From Tretioscincus oriximinensis (Eukaryota > Chordata > Lepidosauria > Squamata > Gymnophthalmidae), in the NCBI GenBank assembly GCA_022410635.1, contig JAJVDF010000359.1:1262312-1326311 (forward strand): DNA of 64,000 bases, written 5' to 3'. The notes under the pieces were generated by a model that worked only from the letters and a program-made list of their open reading frames with translations, did not search any database and was not told where the DNA came from. The translations under genes and the position numbers were made by a program. This document shows, piece after piece, positions 21,776-33,062 of this stretch (position 1 is the stretch's first letter; the number at the start of each line of letters is the position of its first letter).

Positions 21776-21855
21776 CAGACCATGCACCTTCTAGTCCAGC
21801 ATCTCCTCTCACACAGTGTCCCACTAATAGCTTCTGAGTATCTCAAGCAGAGAGA
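21776..21855 (-). mobile_element. CR1 LINE 3' remnant, inverted
   Basis: CTTCTAGTCCAGCATCTCCT then CACACAGTGTCCCACTAATA match the inverted CR1 end. Short and diverged. Confidence 0.55.
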
Positions 21856-22054
21856 CAAGGATGTGCCCCCATGCGAGCCTCCCTTGCGCTACAATCCCAT
21901 AACCAAATGATTTGCATGGCAGTTGCTCCAGTGTCCACTAGACTGGGCCCACGGCACAGGGGATTCCGCCAGTTTAACGTCTCCAGGCAACAATGCTGCC
22001 ACTCATGCACATGCGGTTGCACTTTTTGCCAACCTCGTGCGCACACCGCCCCAG

Positions 22055-22250
22055 CTAGCCTGGTGCAATGGTTGGCATGTGCGATTCTCTGGCTTTGATG
22101 CCCTCCTGCACAAAAGCCAACCAGGTGACCTTGGGCTAGTCGCAGTTCTTTGGCACTCTCTCAGCCCCACCAACTACACAAGGCGTCTGTTGTGGAGAGA
22201 AGGGCAGAAGGCTATGTAAGCCACTTTGATTCCCTTTGGGTTGAAGAGAC
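22055..22250 (+). mobile_element. tRNA-derived SINE of Sauria/Squam type
   Basis: CCTGGTGCAATGGTTGGCAT, then CCAGGTGACCTTGGGCTAGT, CTCTCAGCCCCACCAACTAC and AAGGCTATGTAAGCCACTTT. It is immediately followed by another copy of the same family in the same orientation. Confidence 0.7.
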
Positions 22251-22269
22251 AGGCAGGAGGCCTCTAAGA

Positions 22270-22630
22270 ATGCCTTTGAGAGCCAGTGTGGTCTAGTAGT
22301 TAGTGGCAAACTCTTCTGTGGAAGTCTTCTGGTTTGATTCTGCATTCCTTCACAAAGCCAGGTGGGTGAGCTTGGGCTAGTCACAGTTGTCTGGAGCTCT
22401 TTCAGCCCCACCTACCTCACAAGGTGTTTGTTGTGAAGAGAAGAACAGAAGGCTATGTTTCCCTTTGATTGCCTTCAGGTTGAGAAAAGCAGCATATAAA
22501 AACCTCTTCTTCTTTTTCTTCTTCTTCTTCCTCCTCCTCTACTTGTTCCTTCTTCTCCTCCCCCTCTTCCCCCTCCTTCTCTTCCTCCTCTTGTTACTCT
22601 TCTTCCTACTCCTTCTCTTTCTTGGCTCTT
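22270..22630 (+). mobile_element. tRNA-derived SINE of Sauria/Squam type with long CTT/CTC tail
   Basis: GAGAGCCAGTGTGGTCTAGT starts the tRNA-like head. CAGGTGGGTGAGCTTGGGCT and TTTCAGCCCCACCTACCTCA mark the body, and AGCAGCATATAAAAACC the end. The tail is (CTT/CTC)n from 22504 to about 22620. Confidence 0.75.
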
Positions 22631-23555
22631 CTGTACTATTGTGTTTGGATACATGCTGTACAAATGTTCAAACATTGGGATATTTTCAGGGGGGCACTAT
22701 TTTTACTTGTTAGTAGTACTTTTTTCTGAAGAAAGCAAGTTGTGATCTTATATATCAACACAACCCTCTATTCATCACACTTCAGTTCCCTGTCTCTTTG
22801 GGGAAAAGGCTGAAATTTAAAAGAACCAGATCCAATTCCACCAGTTTCATTGCCCAGTGCAGAAAATCTGTTTAAAAATATAATTGCTCAATTCTACAGG
22901 TTTCTAAGGCGGACTTATATGTAACAACCATAGACTGGAATAGGTTTCCTTCCAAGGTGTCATTCCAAACTGTACTTTTAATTCATTTTCAATCCCGAAA
23001 AACTGGATTAAACGGGGGGGACGGGGACGACCCATTTAGTTCAGTTCTTCAGGACTGAAGATGGATTAAAAGTATGTATTGGAATAGCATCTGAGACATG
23101 ACAATTTTATTCTTCTATTTATTTATTTAATCAACACGTTAAAATATCTGAATGTAAGAAAACAGCATTTCTTCAACCAAAAGGCCAAGAAAGAATACAC
23201 CTCGTGGGCGGAGACTGTTCCAGAGTCCAGGGGTAACCACTATTAAGGCCCTGCCCCAGGTTCCCACAAATGACCTTTGGGGAGATGCTGCCCATCAGAA
23301 GGCACTACCTAGGCACCCATTCTTGTAGCCTCCAATACTCCTGTCCCCCAATAATTATTCCCAGTGGACAAGAGCACAAGAAGAACTTGTCTGGATAGGG
23401 CCACAGCGCATCAGATCCAGGATTCAGTTTCACCAGTTGCTTCTGGGCTTACAGCAAAAGTCTGTGCCTGCTCCCGACTCCCTGCAAGGGGTCTTTGGAA
23501 GCTTCCAAGGCTGGGAGTCATCCAGTGTGGACACTGCACCCTGGGAGCCATGTAT
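22631..23555. other. Intergenic, no gene
   Basis: 23190-23300 resembles a retroelement segment (AGACTGTTCCAGAGTCCAGG, AAGGCCCTGCCCCAG) also hinted at near 2950. The rest is unassigned. Confidence 0.35.
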
Positions 23556-23640
23556 CCAAAGCGAGAATTTGGTGACATCACTTCCGGGACCGGCAATGAT
23601 GTTGCTCTGGGTGCCATTCCCAAAAGCAGAGACCATAAGT
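23556..23640. repeat. Copy of the dispersed GTGACATCACTTCC family
   Basis: GGTGACATCACTTCCGGGAC and GGGTGCCATTCCCAAAAGCA link it to copies at 32580, 41800, 45519, 50860 and 51370. It lies directly 5' of the CR1 copy below. Confidence 0.55.
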
Positions 23641-24400
23641 GGCAGCAGCAGCAAAAAAGGCAAATTCCATGTTGGGGATAATTAGGAAAGGAATCGAAAA
23701 CAAGTCAGCAAATGTTGTTTTGCCTCTTTATAAATCTGTGGTGAGGCCACATTTGGAATCCTGTGTTCAATTCTGGTCACCACATCTCAAGAGAGATATT
23801 TTGGAACTGGAGAAGGTGCAGAAGAGGGCAGCAAAAATGATCAAGGATCTGGAGCACCTCCCTTACGAAGCAAGGCTGCAACGTCTGGGCCTCTTCAGCC
23901 TTGAAAGGAGACGTTTGAGGGGTGATCTGATTGAAATGTACAGAATCATGCATGGGATGGAAAGGGTGAGTAGAGAAAAAATGTTTTCACTATCACACAA
24001 CACAAGGACCAGAGGGCACTCCTTAAAACTGTTGCGTAGAAAAGTGAGAACAGACAAAGGAAAGTATTTTTTCACCCAGAGGGTCATCGGCCTGTGGAAT
24101 TGACTTCCTGAAGAGGTAGTGGTAGCTAACAGCTTGGATAGTTTCAAGACAGGACTAGACAGGTTTATGGACACCAAGGGTATAAATAGATACTAGGATG
24201 GATGTCTGGATGGAGCAACAGGCAGGACTCCTGAAATACCATTTGCAGGGAGTCATGAACAGGAGCATATTTTGCTTNCCTCTGTTNGGACTGCCCAGGG
24301 GCATCTGGTGGGCCTCTGTGTGAGACAGAATGCTGGACTCAATGGGCTGTGGCCTGATCCAGTATGGCTCTTCTTATGTTCTTATGTTCTTATCATTTGT
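23641..24400 (+). mobile_element. CR1 LINE, 3' 0.75 kb
   Basis: Encodes a nearly intact C-terminal ORF2 segment (23639-24103): KANSMLGIIRKGIENKSANV, VVRPHLESCVQFWSPHLKRD, RAAKMIKDLEHLPYEARLQR and LGLFSLERRRLRGDLIEMYR, stopping at a TGA where other copies have TTACTTCCTGAAG. The 3' end is (TTCTTATG)n at 24370-24393. 5'-truncated by the usual incomplete reverse transcription. Confidence 0.92.
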
Positions 24401-26287
24401 GGTAACCAGAAAAATCCTGGTACGAGGTACTCGGGACGAGCGTCCCACGTGCCCCCTTCAAGCCGGGGTTTAGTAACACCGTGTACGCAGAAAGGGCACG
24501 ACTCCCAGCAATGGCAAAACCCGGAGGCTACATCTGGGCTCATCAGCACTTCTCATAGCCACTGAAACACCCTCGTGCCCAGGGACCTTAGATACCAGCC
24601 CTGAGGTGGAGCCTGTCGTCTTTCCCGGCCATTACACCAAGTCTTAGCCTGGCCCTGATTTGCCCAGGCTCTTATTCCGTTCCCGAAAGGGCCTGCAGCC
24701 CACATGCCATTCTTGGCCAGCACAGGTCCTGCGGCTCAGGTGTTTCTAGGACATAGCGATTGGGGCACCACCCCGGGGCCCTAGAGGTCTGAGCACTACA
24801 AACCCCACCCCCCCACCCCCCAGCAATGCTGGTCCCAAGTCTTCCAGCTGACTCCACTGCAAGTAAGTTGCAGTAGTGATACAAGCGGTAATCAGTGATC
24901 AACCAAACCGCTTGTGGCGCATGCAGGGCGTAATCAGCTGGAAGACTCGCCCCACATTGCTTAAGAGTTTAAAACATAAGGTAGGAACCGGGGTGGCATA
25001 GGGGCCCTTCAGTCTTCTGCCCTGGGGGCCTCTGGAACCTGGCTCCGCAACTGTCCTCCAGGCCTCTTAAATCACTTTCTGGAGCAGAAGGAGGCCACGT
25101 GAGAATCAGGCCTTGGTGTCTTAAGTCGCTTCCATGTTTTGCTCCTTCCTTTCCCCAAACATTCTCTGAACTTTTAACTCTGGTCCAGTTGCTTCCATAC
25201 TGGAAGGGATGACACCTAAGGAAAGGGTAGGGTTGCCCCCTTGTGGCCACTGCTGAATACTGCTTCATAAAACCAAGGGTAAAAGGAGATTATTTATTCC
25301 GAACTACGCTACTTTCTATCTTATTCCATAGTTTGACCATCCCAGAACCATTTCCGTTTGTTTGTTTGATTGTTAGGCAGGCAGGCAGGCAGGCAGGCAG
25401 TTATATTTCCATCCTATGCTATACCCAAAGACACAGGATTAGTCATAATTAGAGGTAGGAAAAAAACAAGACTTAAACTTTTAAAAGAAGCTGAGGCTCA
25501 TGGGAATTTTAGTTCCATAAGGGACATTCCCCTCCAGTAAGCCCAAGTGAATTTGACTGCAGAATTTGAATATTGTTCTGTGCTTTAATAATTCCAGTGC
25601 CTGAGGGCTAACAAATGCTGATATTTAGGAGGACAAGTCCATATTTTTATACCCTCATCCACATTTTATTGTTAAAGAATTGGGTGTGAAGTTTGCCATA
25701 GACTCAGCATAATCACGCCACCAGTGATTTACTAAGGATGTGATTTATCATTCTGTTCTATAGCTAGCAATGTAAAATCCAATCTGGAGCAATGAGCTGC
25801 CTGAAATGCCATCCTTTTATACTGTGGCTCCTGGTCCCTCACCAATGAGTGATTAGCCCTCTAGGGGTCTTTAAGAATGTTCTCCAAATTTGGACTAATC
25901 AACATACAATGTTCCCTTTTTCAAATATTCGGATACTGAGGAGCCTTCCTAACGAACCCTCTAGGACCAATGGTCAAGGGCGGGATATATTTTTTTAAAA
26001 AATAAATAATATCTTCCCAGTTAGACTGCTGCAAAGTTGTGTCGGGCTGCCCTTGAAAACAGTTCAGAAGCATCAGCTGGAGCAGAGTTCAGCAGATGGA
26101 GTGATCATTTGGCCACTGTTAGGACTATCAGAAGAAAAAAGAAAGCGGGATTGGAGTGATAAAAAGGAACATAAAAGCAGGATTAAGACTTAAAAAGAAA
26201 TGGTTGTCAACTGAGGTTCATGGGAGTTGTAGTCCCCTCCAAAGAGCACTCAGAACACATTCTCCCTTGCAGGCCTCTTACTTAGAA
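24401..26287. other. Intergenic, no gene
   Basis: 24415-24460 (ACTCGGGACGAGCGTCCCAC) has an inverted relative at about 41745-41765. (GGCA)n is at 25374-25400. A retroelement tail (GGGCGGGATATATTTTTTTA then AAATAAATAA) is at 25978-26010. No gene. Confidence 0.4.
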
Positions 26288-26735
26288 ACTAGTGGAATTA
26301 GCCCATTGTGTTCTGGTATTGCAATGGGCTCTAGCTCCTCCTCTCCTTGTTCTCATCCATGCCTCCCCCCACTCCCTTGCCCCCTCCCATCCACCTTTCA
26401 CTTGCTGCTTCTTTCTTTCATTCCTTCTTTCTGTTTTCCTTTTCTTCCTTCTTCCTCACCTTCTTTATTTTTTCTTCTTTGTCTTCCTTGCTTCCCTTCC
26501 GCCTTTTATCCATTTCTTCGTTTGTTGTTCTTTTCTTTCTTTCTTCTCTCCCCCCACCCACCCACCCCAGCACTGATCCCAGTACTGAACCCTGGGGTAT
26601 TCCACTTTTCGCACCTTTTTGCCCAGAGAATTGTCCGTTTATTACTTCCCTCTGTTTTTGTGTCTCTTAGCCGGTTTCTTACTCAGGAGGCTGCCAAAGT
26701 TCCGAGCCCTGTCATTGGTCATTATAGCTTGGAAT
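26288..26735. repeat. Composite repeat, copy 2
   Basis: ACTAGTGGAATTAG head with a short hairpin (AGCCCATTG at 26300-26308 pairing with CAATGGGCT at 26322-26330), C/T tract 26330-26570, inverted CR1 fragment 26572-26690 (CAGTACTGAACCCTGGGGTA, CTGTTTTTGTGTCTCTTAGC), then GGAGGCTGCCAAAGTTCCGA. Same order as 12826-13250. The 214-codon open frame here is low-complexity read-through. Confidence 0.65.
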
Positions 26736-27431
26736 GTTGGCTTTATACACAGCCAGTGGCCTCCCCACACTGGCTCCTCATTCACATGCAGGGAGGTTAG
26801 AAGGAGCAAGAAAAAGCTGCTCCTGCCTTCCTTATCTCTATGGTTCGTATCTTTACTTGCATTTACCATTCACGCAAAATGCAGCCTTTCTTCCAGGAGA
26901 AATGAACTAAAAAAGCCACTGGGTTATTTGCCAGTGGTTAATGTTCTTAAACAACCTTCAGTACGTTCTTAAAGGTCTTAAACAACCTTCAATACGTACC
27001 TAAAGTAATGCCGTCCCCCATACAGACCTGCCTGTATCTTAAGAACAGCCAGTGAGACCCCCTTGTTAGCGCCAGCCCCATCAGCAGTTAAGAGGGTAGG
27101 GTGAGTGGTGGGGTCTTCTCAGCAGTAGCCCCCAGGTTATGAACTAATTGGGATCACCTTTTTGCTTGTAAGGAAGGGATTTATAAAAGCGAGAGCCCAC
27201 TGTAGTCGTATTCTTTTGAATACTCAACTTTAGGATAGCAGCCTGCAACTGAGTGTTTGTAAAGATGTTATAAAGAAGGAGCTACTAAAGGGAGGTTTAC
27301 CCATAATCTCCTCTCTGAGATGTGTCAGGCATTCTCATTGCAGGCATTTAGATGACAGATGTGAGGAGCTTCTATCTTATTTATAGAAACAGCTGAGGTC
27401 TGGGTGTGTCTCACTGCGTGAGCTCTTGCAG

Positions 27432-27620
27432 CTGTCCCCTTCTGTGCTCGCTTCTCCTTACTGTTCTTCTCTTTCCTCAGATATGGTCTCAAAAGAAGAC
27501 TCTGCCAGTGATTCAGAGAACTCCGGGAGGCTGTGCATGGCCGGAGGTTCAACTCCAACAGGATCCTCCTCATCCCAATTTTTCCTTGATGTAGAGGAGG
27601 ACATGACACNATCTTTTTAG
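27432..27620 (+). other. Possible isolated coding exon (unidentified)
   Basis: A 48-bp pyrimidine tract ending TTTCCTCAG (27432-27480) precedes an open frame DMVSKEDSASDSENSGRLCM and onward to a TAG at 27618, with an N in codon 44. Acidic and serine-rich composition looks protein-like, but I recognise no family, no partner exon is visible, and it could be part of a decayed retroelement. Treat as a candidate only. Confidence 0.25.
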
Positions 27621-28214
27621 ACTGGCATGATTTGCTCATTCACTCACAGTGCTCTTCTGCATCTCAGCTTAGCTAAGACAAGCCTAAAGAGGAAAAGCCA
27701 AACTGTGGCTCTTATATGTATCAGATGATTGTTTTGAATATGAACTATTAAGCAGACTTCAAAACCAAAATTTGTCTCTCTGAAGCACTTCGTTGAAGCA
27801 AAGGTGCAATACCATAGTGTTCCATTAGAGGCCACTGCAACCTGCGTTTTCAAGGTCACTTAAATATAACTTCTTGAGAAATACACTTCGCTTTAGAAGC
27901 GGAACGAAACCTGCTTCCAGGCAATGTTCCTAGCCCAGAAGTGGAGTCCTGCAGCCTCTGTATTGCCATTAGACCACTTCCCTGTCATTCAAACACAGAT
28001 AGGGCTGCTGCATTTGAGTGACAGGAAAACGAACCAATGACAGGCAGAGAACTCTGCCGCGTAATCGGAGGCTACACTCTTCTCGAGTCGTACGTGATTC
28101 GTTTTATCAGAATTTCCCCTCTAGAATCGCTTGATTGTCAAGCAGTTCTAACACGGAAACCTTCAACTTTCACACACGAAATTTTCCCAAAATGAGGAAA
28201 ATGGTAAAAAAAAA

Positions 28215-30415
28215 AATTAAAAAGGAAAGTGAGAAAAGTCCAGTCCCTTCAAAAAGCGTGGAAATTGTTTGTGAATACAATATTGGAAGCTCAAATACAA
28301 TGCATTCCCAAGAGAAGAAAGGGTTCTGCCAAGTCCAAGAAGACACCCGTATGGCTTACCTCTGCAGNAAAGGAAGNAATTAGAATGAAGAGAANCTCAT
28401 TTAAAAAGTGGAAGGCTTATCCTAGTGAGGAGAACAGAAGGGAGNACAAACTGTGGCAAACCAAATGCAAGGTGGTAGTCAGGGATGCAAAGNAAAACTT
28501 TGAGGAGCACATTGCAAAGAATATTAAAAGAAATAATAAAGACTTCTTCAAATACATCAGAAATAAGAATCCTACCAGGAAAGCCATCGGACCACTCGAC
28601 AGCAATGGACAAAAGGGCATAATTAAGGAGGACGTGGAGATTGCAGAGAGGTTAAATGAATTTTTTGCTTCAGTTTTCACTGAAGAAGACAAAGGGAATT
28701 TACCNGCAACAGATTTAGTTTTCTCAGAAAGAACACCAGAGGAATTAAACGGGATAGAGATAACAAGGGAAGAGGTCCTTGCTAGTCTTAATAAGCTGAA
28801 CATTTATAAATCCCCAGGGCCAGACAGAATTCACCCAAGAATTCTTAAAGAACTCAAATGCGAAATTGCTGAACTTCTAACCAAATATTTAATCTTTCCT
28901 TAAGATCAGGCATAGTACCAGTAGATTGGAGGGTAGCTAACATAACACCAATCTTCAAAAAAGGATCCCGGGGTGATNCCGGAAATTATAAACCCATCAG
29001 TTTAACATCAATTCCAGGTAAAGTGTTGGAAACCATAATTAAGGACAAAACTACTAAACACATGGAGAAGCACGCATTGCTGAATGAAACTCAGCATGGC
29101 TTCAGCAAAGGTAAATCATGCCTTACCAACTTACTAGAATTCTTTGGAAGTGTTAACAAACATGTAGATAAAGGGGATCCAGTTGATATTGTCTATCTAG
29201 ATTTTCAGAAGGCTTTTGATAAAGTCCCACATCAAAGGCTTCTAAAAAAGCTCCATACTCATGGTATAAGAGGACAGACTTTGTCCTGGATTGGAAACTG
29301 GCTAAAAGATAGAAAACAGAGGGTAGTATTAAATGGACAGTTCTCTGAGTGGAAAGAGGTAAGAAGTGGGGTACCCCAGGGATCTGTACTGGGACCCTTG
29401 CTTTTCAATATATTTATAAATGATCTGGATGCCGAGGTAAATAGGTAGCCAAGTTTGCTGACGACACTAAACTGTTCAGGGTAGTGAAAACTGAAAATGA
29501 TTGTAAGGCACTCCAGAGGGATCTATTGAAATTGGGTGAGTGGGCATCAAAGTGGCAAATGCATTTCAACTTAAGCAAGTGCAAGGTCATGCATATTGGG
29601 GCAAAGAACCCCAACTACTCCTGTCTGATGGGACCGAGCAAGAAAAGGATCTTGGGGTATTGGTGGACAATTCAATGAAGATGTCAACCCAGTGTGCAGC
29701 GGCAGCAAGAAAGGCAAATTCCATGTTGGGGATAATTAGAAAAGGAATCGAAAACCTGTCAGCAAATGTTGTTTTGCCCCTTTATAGATCTGTGGTGAGG
29801 CCACATTTGGAATACTGTGTTCAATTCTGGTCACCACATCTCAAGAAGGACATTTTGGAACAGGAGAAGGGCAACAAAAATGATCAAGGGTCTGGAGCAC
29901 CTCCCTTAGGAAGTAAGGCTGCAACGTCTGGGCCTCTTCAGCCTTGAAAGGCGACGTCTGAGAGGTGATCTGATTGAAGTGTACAAAATCATGCATGGGA
30001 TGGACAGGGTGAATACACAACACTAGGAGCAGAGGGCCCTCCTTAAAACTGTTGGGTAGAAAAGTGAGAACAGACAAAGGAAAGTATTTTTTCACCCAGA
30101 GGGTCAACCACCTGTGGAATTTACTTCCTGAAGAGGTAGTGGTAGCTAACAGCTTGGATAGTTTCAAGAAAGGACTAGGCAAGTTTATGGACACCAAGGG
30201 TATAAATAGATACTAGGATGGATGTCTGGATGGAGCAACAGGCAGGACTCCTGAAATACCATTTGCAGGGAGTCATGAACAGGAGCATATTTTGCTTTCC
30301 TCTGTTCGGACTGCCCAGGTGCATCTGGTGGGCCTCTGTGTGACAGAGAATGCTGGACTTGATGGGCTGTGGCCTGATCCAGTATAACTCTTCTTATGTT
30401 CTTATGTTCTTATGT
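28215..30415 (+). mobile_element. CR1 LINE, longest copy in the window, 3' 2.2 kb
   Basis: Runs from late ORF2 linker sequence, through reverse transcriptase and the CR1 C-terminal domain, to the 3' tail (TTCTTATG)n at 30390-30413. It is 5'-truncated: no endonuclease or ORF1 is seen. Small deletions relative to sister copies lie near 28885, 29443, 29870 and 30015, and Ns at 28367, 28377, 28395, 28445, 28493, 28705 and 28978. Sister copies 23641, 33222 and 63647 are very similar, implying fairly recent activity of the family. Confidence 0.95.
28229..30185 (+). pseudogene. Broken CR1 ORF2 (reverse transcriptase)
   Basis: Family role: non-LTR reverse transcriptase for target-primed retrotransposition. 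Visible motifs are SPGPDRIHPRIL (fingers), KKGSRG then [50 protein letters not shown] (first catalytic Asp in LDF), [20 protein letters not shown], and KFADDTKLF (catalytic FADD). The frame is lost near 28885 (one base short before a premature TAA) and at about 29443 (four bases fewer than in the 63.7 kb copy, producing AAATAG then GTAGCC). A further 13-base loss near 29870 removes part of the QKRATKMIKG segment. It cannot encode a working enzyme. Confidence 0.92.
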
Positions 30416-30428
30416 TGATGATGTCATT

Positions 30429-30545
30429 CATGATGTCATTTCAGGTCCCTGAAATGACATCATGGAAGTTATGGGAGGGTGGAATCGAACCGGGAGACTA
30501 CTAGACAAGAGCCTAGCACTCTAACCACAACCCCAAACTGCCCCT
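30429..30545 (-). repeat. Perfect hairpin (17-bp arms) followed by inverted SINE head
   Basis: CATGATGTCATTTCAGG (30429-30445) pairs exactly with 30448-30464 across a 2-bp loop. It is followed by GGTGGAATCGAACCGGGAGA and CTAGCACTCTAACCAC, the complement of a SINE tRNA-like head with its B box (30481-30540). Confidence 0.65.
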
Positions 30546-30559
30546 ACCTAATCCTTCAA

Positions 30560-30655
30560 TCTGGGGCATCTGGTGGGCCTCTGTGTGACAGAGAATGCTG
30601 GACTTGATGGGCTGTGGCCTGATCCAGTATGGCTCTTCTTATGTTCAACTCCCAG
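30560..30655 (+). mobile_element. CR1 3' tip
   Basis: GGGGCATCTGGTGGGCCTCT, GACAGAGAATGCTGGACTTG and GATCCAGTATGGCTCTTCTT repeat the end of the preceding copy almost word for word, only 150 bp after it. Confidence 0.85.
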
Positions 30656-31004
30656 TAATGTTTGTTCTTACAGCTGTTTTGCAGTCCCCAAGCTTACCAA
30701 TAATAGCAGCCTCCAGTGTCACAACCGGTCTGTCTGCGCGTGGCCACTGGGAGCATCCACTGTCCATCCTTACAAAGGCTTCTGGGAGTTTCCCTATAAA
30801 CCAACTTCTGCAAGGTCTATCATCAGGCGTGGAATTAAATGGCAGCTTCATCCTGTTATTATAGGTGTGATTAGAGTCGCACCCTTTCAATAGAAACTGG
30901 TTCTGAGGCCCAAGTGAGCCTGTGCCAGCCCTGTGCAGGAGGACAGAGAATGGCTTGATAAAGGGTCTTTTGTATATCTGGAGAAGAAACTCACAGGCAC
31001 TCAC
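30656..31004. other. Intergenic, no gene
   Basis: Unassigned unique-looking sequence. The two overlapping + strand open frames and the longer minus-strand frame show no splice signals or recognisable motifs. Confidence 0.4.
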
Positions 31005-31305
31005 TACCACAGGTAGTGGTAGCTAACAGCTTGGGTAGCTTCAAGACAGGACTAGACAGCTTTATGGACACCAAAAGGTATAAATGGGTCCTAGGATGGA
31101 TGTCTGGATGTTGCCTCCAGGATGGAGCCACAGGCAGGACTCCTGAGATACCATTTGCAGGGAGTCATGAACAGGAGCATAATTTGCTTTCCTCTGTTCA
31201 GACTGCCAAGGGGCATTTGGTGGGCCTCTGGGTGGGACAGAAGGCTGGACTAGATGGGTTGTGGCCCGATCCAGTGTGGCTCTTCTTATGTTCTTATGTT
31301 CAGTA
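31005..31305 (+). mobile_element. CR1 LINE 3' 300 bp
   Basis: GTAGTGGTAGCTAACAGCTT, GACTAGACAGCTTTATGGAC, GGAGCCACAGGCAGGACTCC and TGTGGCTCTTCTTATGTTCT at the end. The frame NSLGSFKTGLDSFMDTKR survives briefly. Confidence 0.9.
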
Positions 31306-32254
31306 ACGTCCTATCACCACTGAACCTTTTTCTGGGCTGTATCTTGAAATAAGAGCCCCACATATATAGGTTAGAATGGGGCTGGCATAGTCTAGGCTGG
31401 CATGGGGATGGTCAAATGGTGTACTGAGTTGTAGCCAGTGGGGGGATTCACCGGTTTGCACTGGTTCAGGAGAACTGGTTGTTAAAATCAGAGCTCTCTG
31501 CCTCACCTCGTTCTCCCCGCCCAACCCTGATTCTCATTTCTGGCCCCTGCTCCTGGGAATGCCATCAAGCTGTAGAAGGCAATGCCAATGGTGTTTCAGC
31601 AATCCTGCCCGTCGCTCCACCCCGAGGTCCTGCCACGGTTTACACTCTGGCACGTGCATAAGCCGCGTGGGGCCTGCCACTCCCTGTACTGGTGGTGAGT
31701 CCCTCTTCCAACAGGAAACCCAGAATAAGACTCAGTGCAGAAAGAGCCCCAGTCTAAGCAGTGGATAATCCGCGATCTCTTTAAATTCCCCTTTAGGTCT
31801 GCTTGCCTATTTAACTAGCCCTGGATTTCTCCCTGCACCTGACAGATACTAGATATCCTGTTGGAGGCCACACCTTGTCCTGGTCGCGCCCTTTAGAAAA
31901 TACAGAATCACTGTCAGTTGCACTCACGCCCTGTCTGGCTTCTCCGATGTCAGAAATATTTGCTCTCTCCGGTTGTACTTCTGTAGGAAAGAAGCTTCTT
32001 CTTATACAACAAAAGCCTTGCGAAAAAAGTCTAAAGATTTTGAAAACAGGGGATCAAGCATCCCTGGCTTATGAACATTTTGTATCNGCCAAAGAAAACT
32101 GCCCGGCTCTGTCCAAATAGTTGCCAGGAGCTACCAAGTGNGTATTTATTATTCATATTGGCTGCCTTCGTGTGTGCTGGCCTATAGCCTGATAGGCCTA
32201 TCTCTGTATCTCAGGGATGGGATACAGCAGTTCAACTATTGATTCTATTTATTT
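31306..32254. other. Intergenic, no gene
   Basis: 31320-31420 is a diverged inverted copy of the CTGGCATAGTCTAGGCTGGC family. The remainder is unassigned, with Ns at 32087 and 32142. Confidence 0.4.
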
Positions 32255-32490
32255 ATTTGTACTTGTATCCCGCCCTATACCCGAAGGTCTCAGGGCGGCC
32301 AACCATAGAGTGGCACACATAGTTTTTTGTTGCTTCCTCCACAACAGACACCCTGTGGAGTAGGTGGGGCTGAGAGAGTTTTAAAGAACTGTGACTGGCC
32401 AAGGTCACCCAGCTGGCTTTCGTGGAGGAGCGGGAAATCAAACCGGGAGACTACCAGGTGCGAGTCCAATACTCTAACCTACTACACCAA
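32255..32490 (-). mobile_element. tRNA-derived SINE, inverted
   Basis: TATCCCGCCCTATACCCGAA (3' end), CACACATAGTTTTTTGTTGC, ACCCTGTGGAGTAGGTGGGG, GGCCAAGGTCACCCAGCTGG, AATCAAACCGGGAGACTACC (B box complement) and CCAATACTCTAACCTACTAC (A-box side). Nearly complete. Confidence 0.75.
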
Positions 32491-32579
32491 ACTACATAAA
32501 AGCAAAAATGAAAAGAAGTCAGAAACATACTATGGCTTTGGTCACACACGTGCTTCTAACCCTCTTTAATCCTGAAGAA

Positions 32580-32685
32580 CTGGTGACATCACTTCAAGTC
32601 CCGGCCTTGGAAATGATTCCATCCAGGGCGCCATGCCCAGAAGCAGGGACCGGAGGTGACATCACAAGCAGAGTCATTACCATCT
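32580..32685. repeat. Copy of the dispersed GTGACATCACTTCC family
   Basis: GGTGACATCACTTCAAGTCC, GGGCGCCATGCCCAGAAGCA and GACCGGAGGTGACATCACAA: two inverted GTGACATCA motifs bracket the shared CCATTCCCAGAAGCAG core. Confidence 0.6.
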
Positions 32686-33062
32686 CAGGAAGTCACCTGG
32701 TGCACCATAGGACTGTGTGGGACTCTGTAGCGTTTTCTAGCAAACCATCTGCTTTGTGAGGTTTTTCTATGGCCGTTTTTTTAGGCACATGAAGCACGGT
32801 GACAACATTGTTGCGTCTGCCTGTCTTGGCCCCANCTGGGTCTTGACCTCGTGCGCAAAGCATGCGATTTTTTTAAAAAATAACATTACTTCCTGGGCAG
32901 GAATAGCCTGGTGGGGGGCACACTTGAAACTATCAATGGTGTCACCAGCCCAGCCAGGCCCTGGGGGGGGATTTAAAAAAATTAAAATGTCTAGACCCCG
33001 AGGGCCCCTGATCTTGAGGGACTCGGAGCACTGCCCCAGTTTGCCCAATGGCAGCTACACCT

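Noticed and set aside
25374..25400. Possible CRISPR-like or direct repeat array
   Set aside because: It is only a (GGCA)n microsatellite; no spacers, and the genome is eukaryotic.
26156..26800. 214-codon + strand frame
   Set aside because: Crosses the C/T tract and an antisense CR1 fragment; no coding signature.
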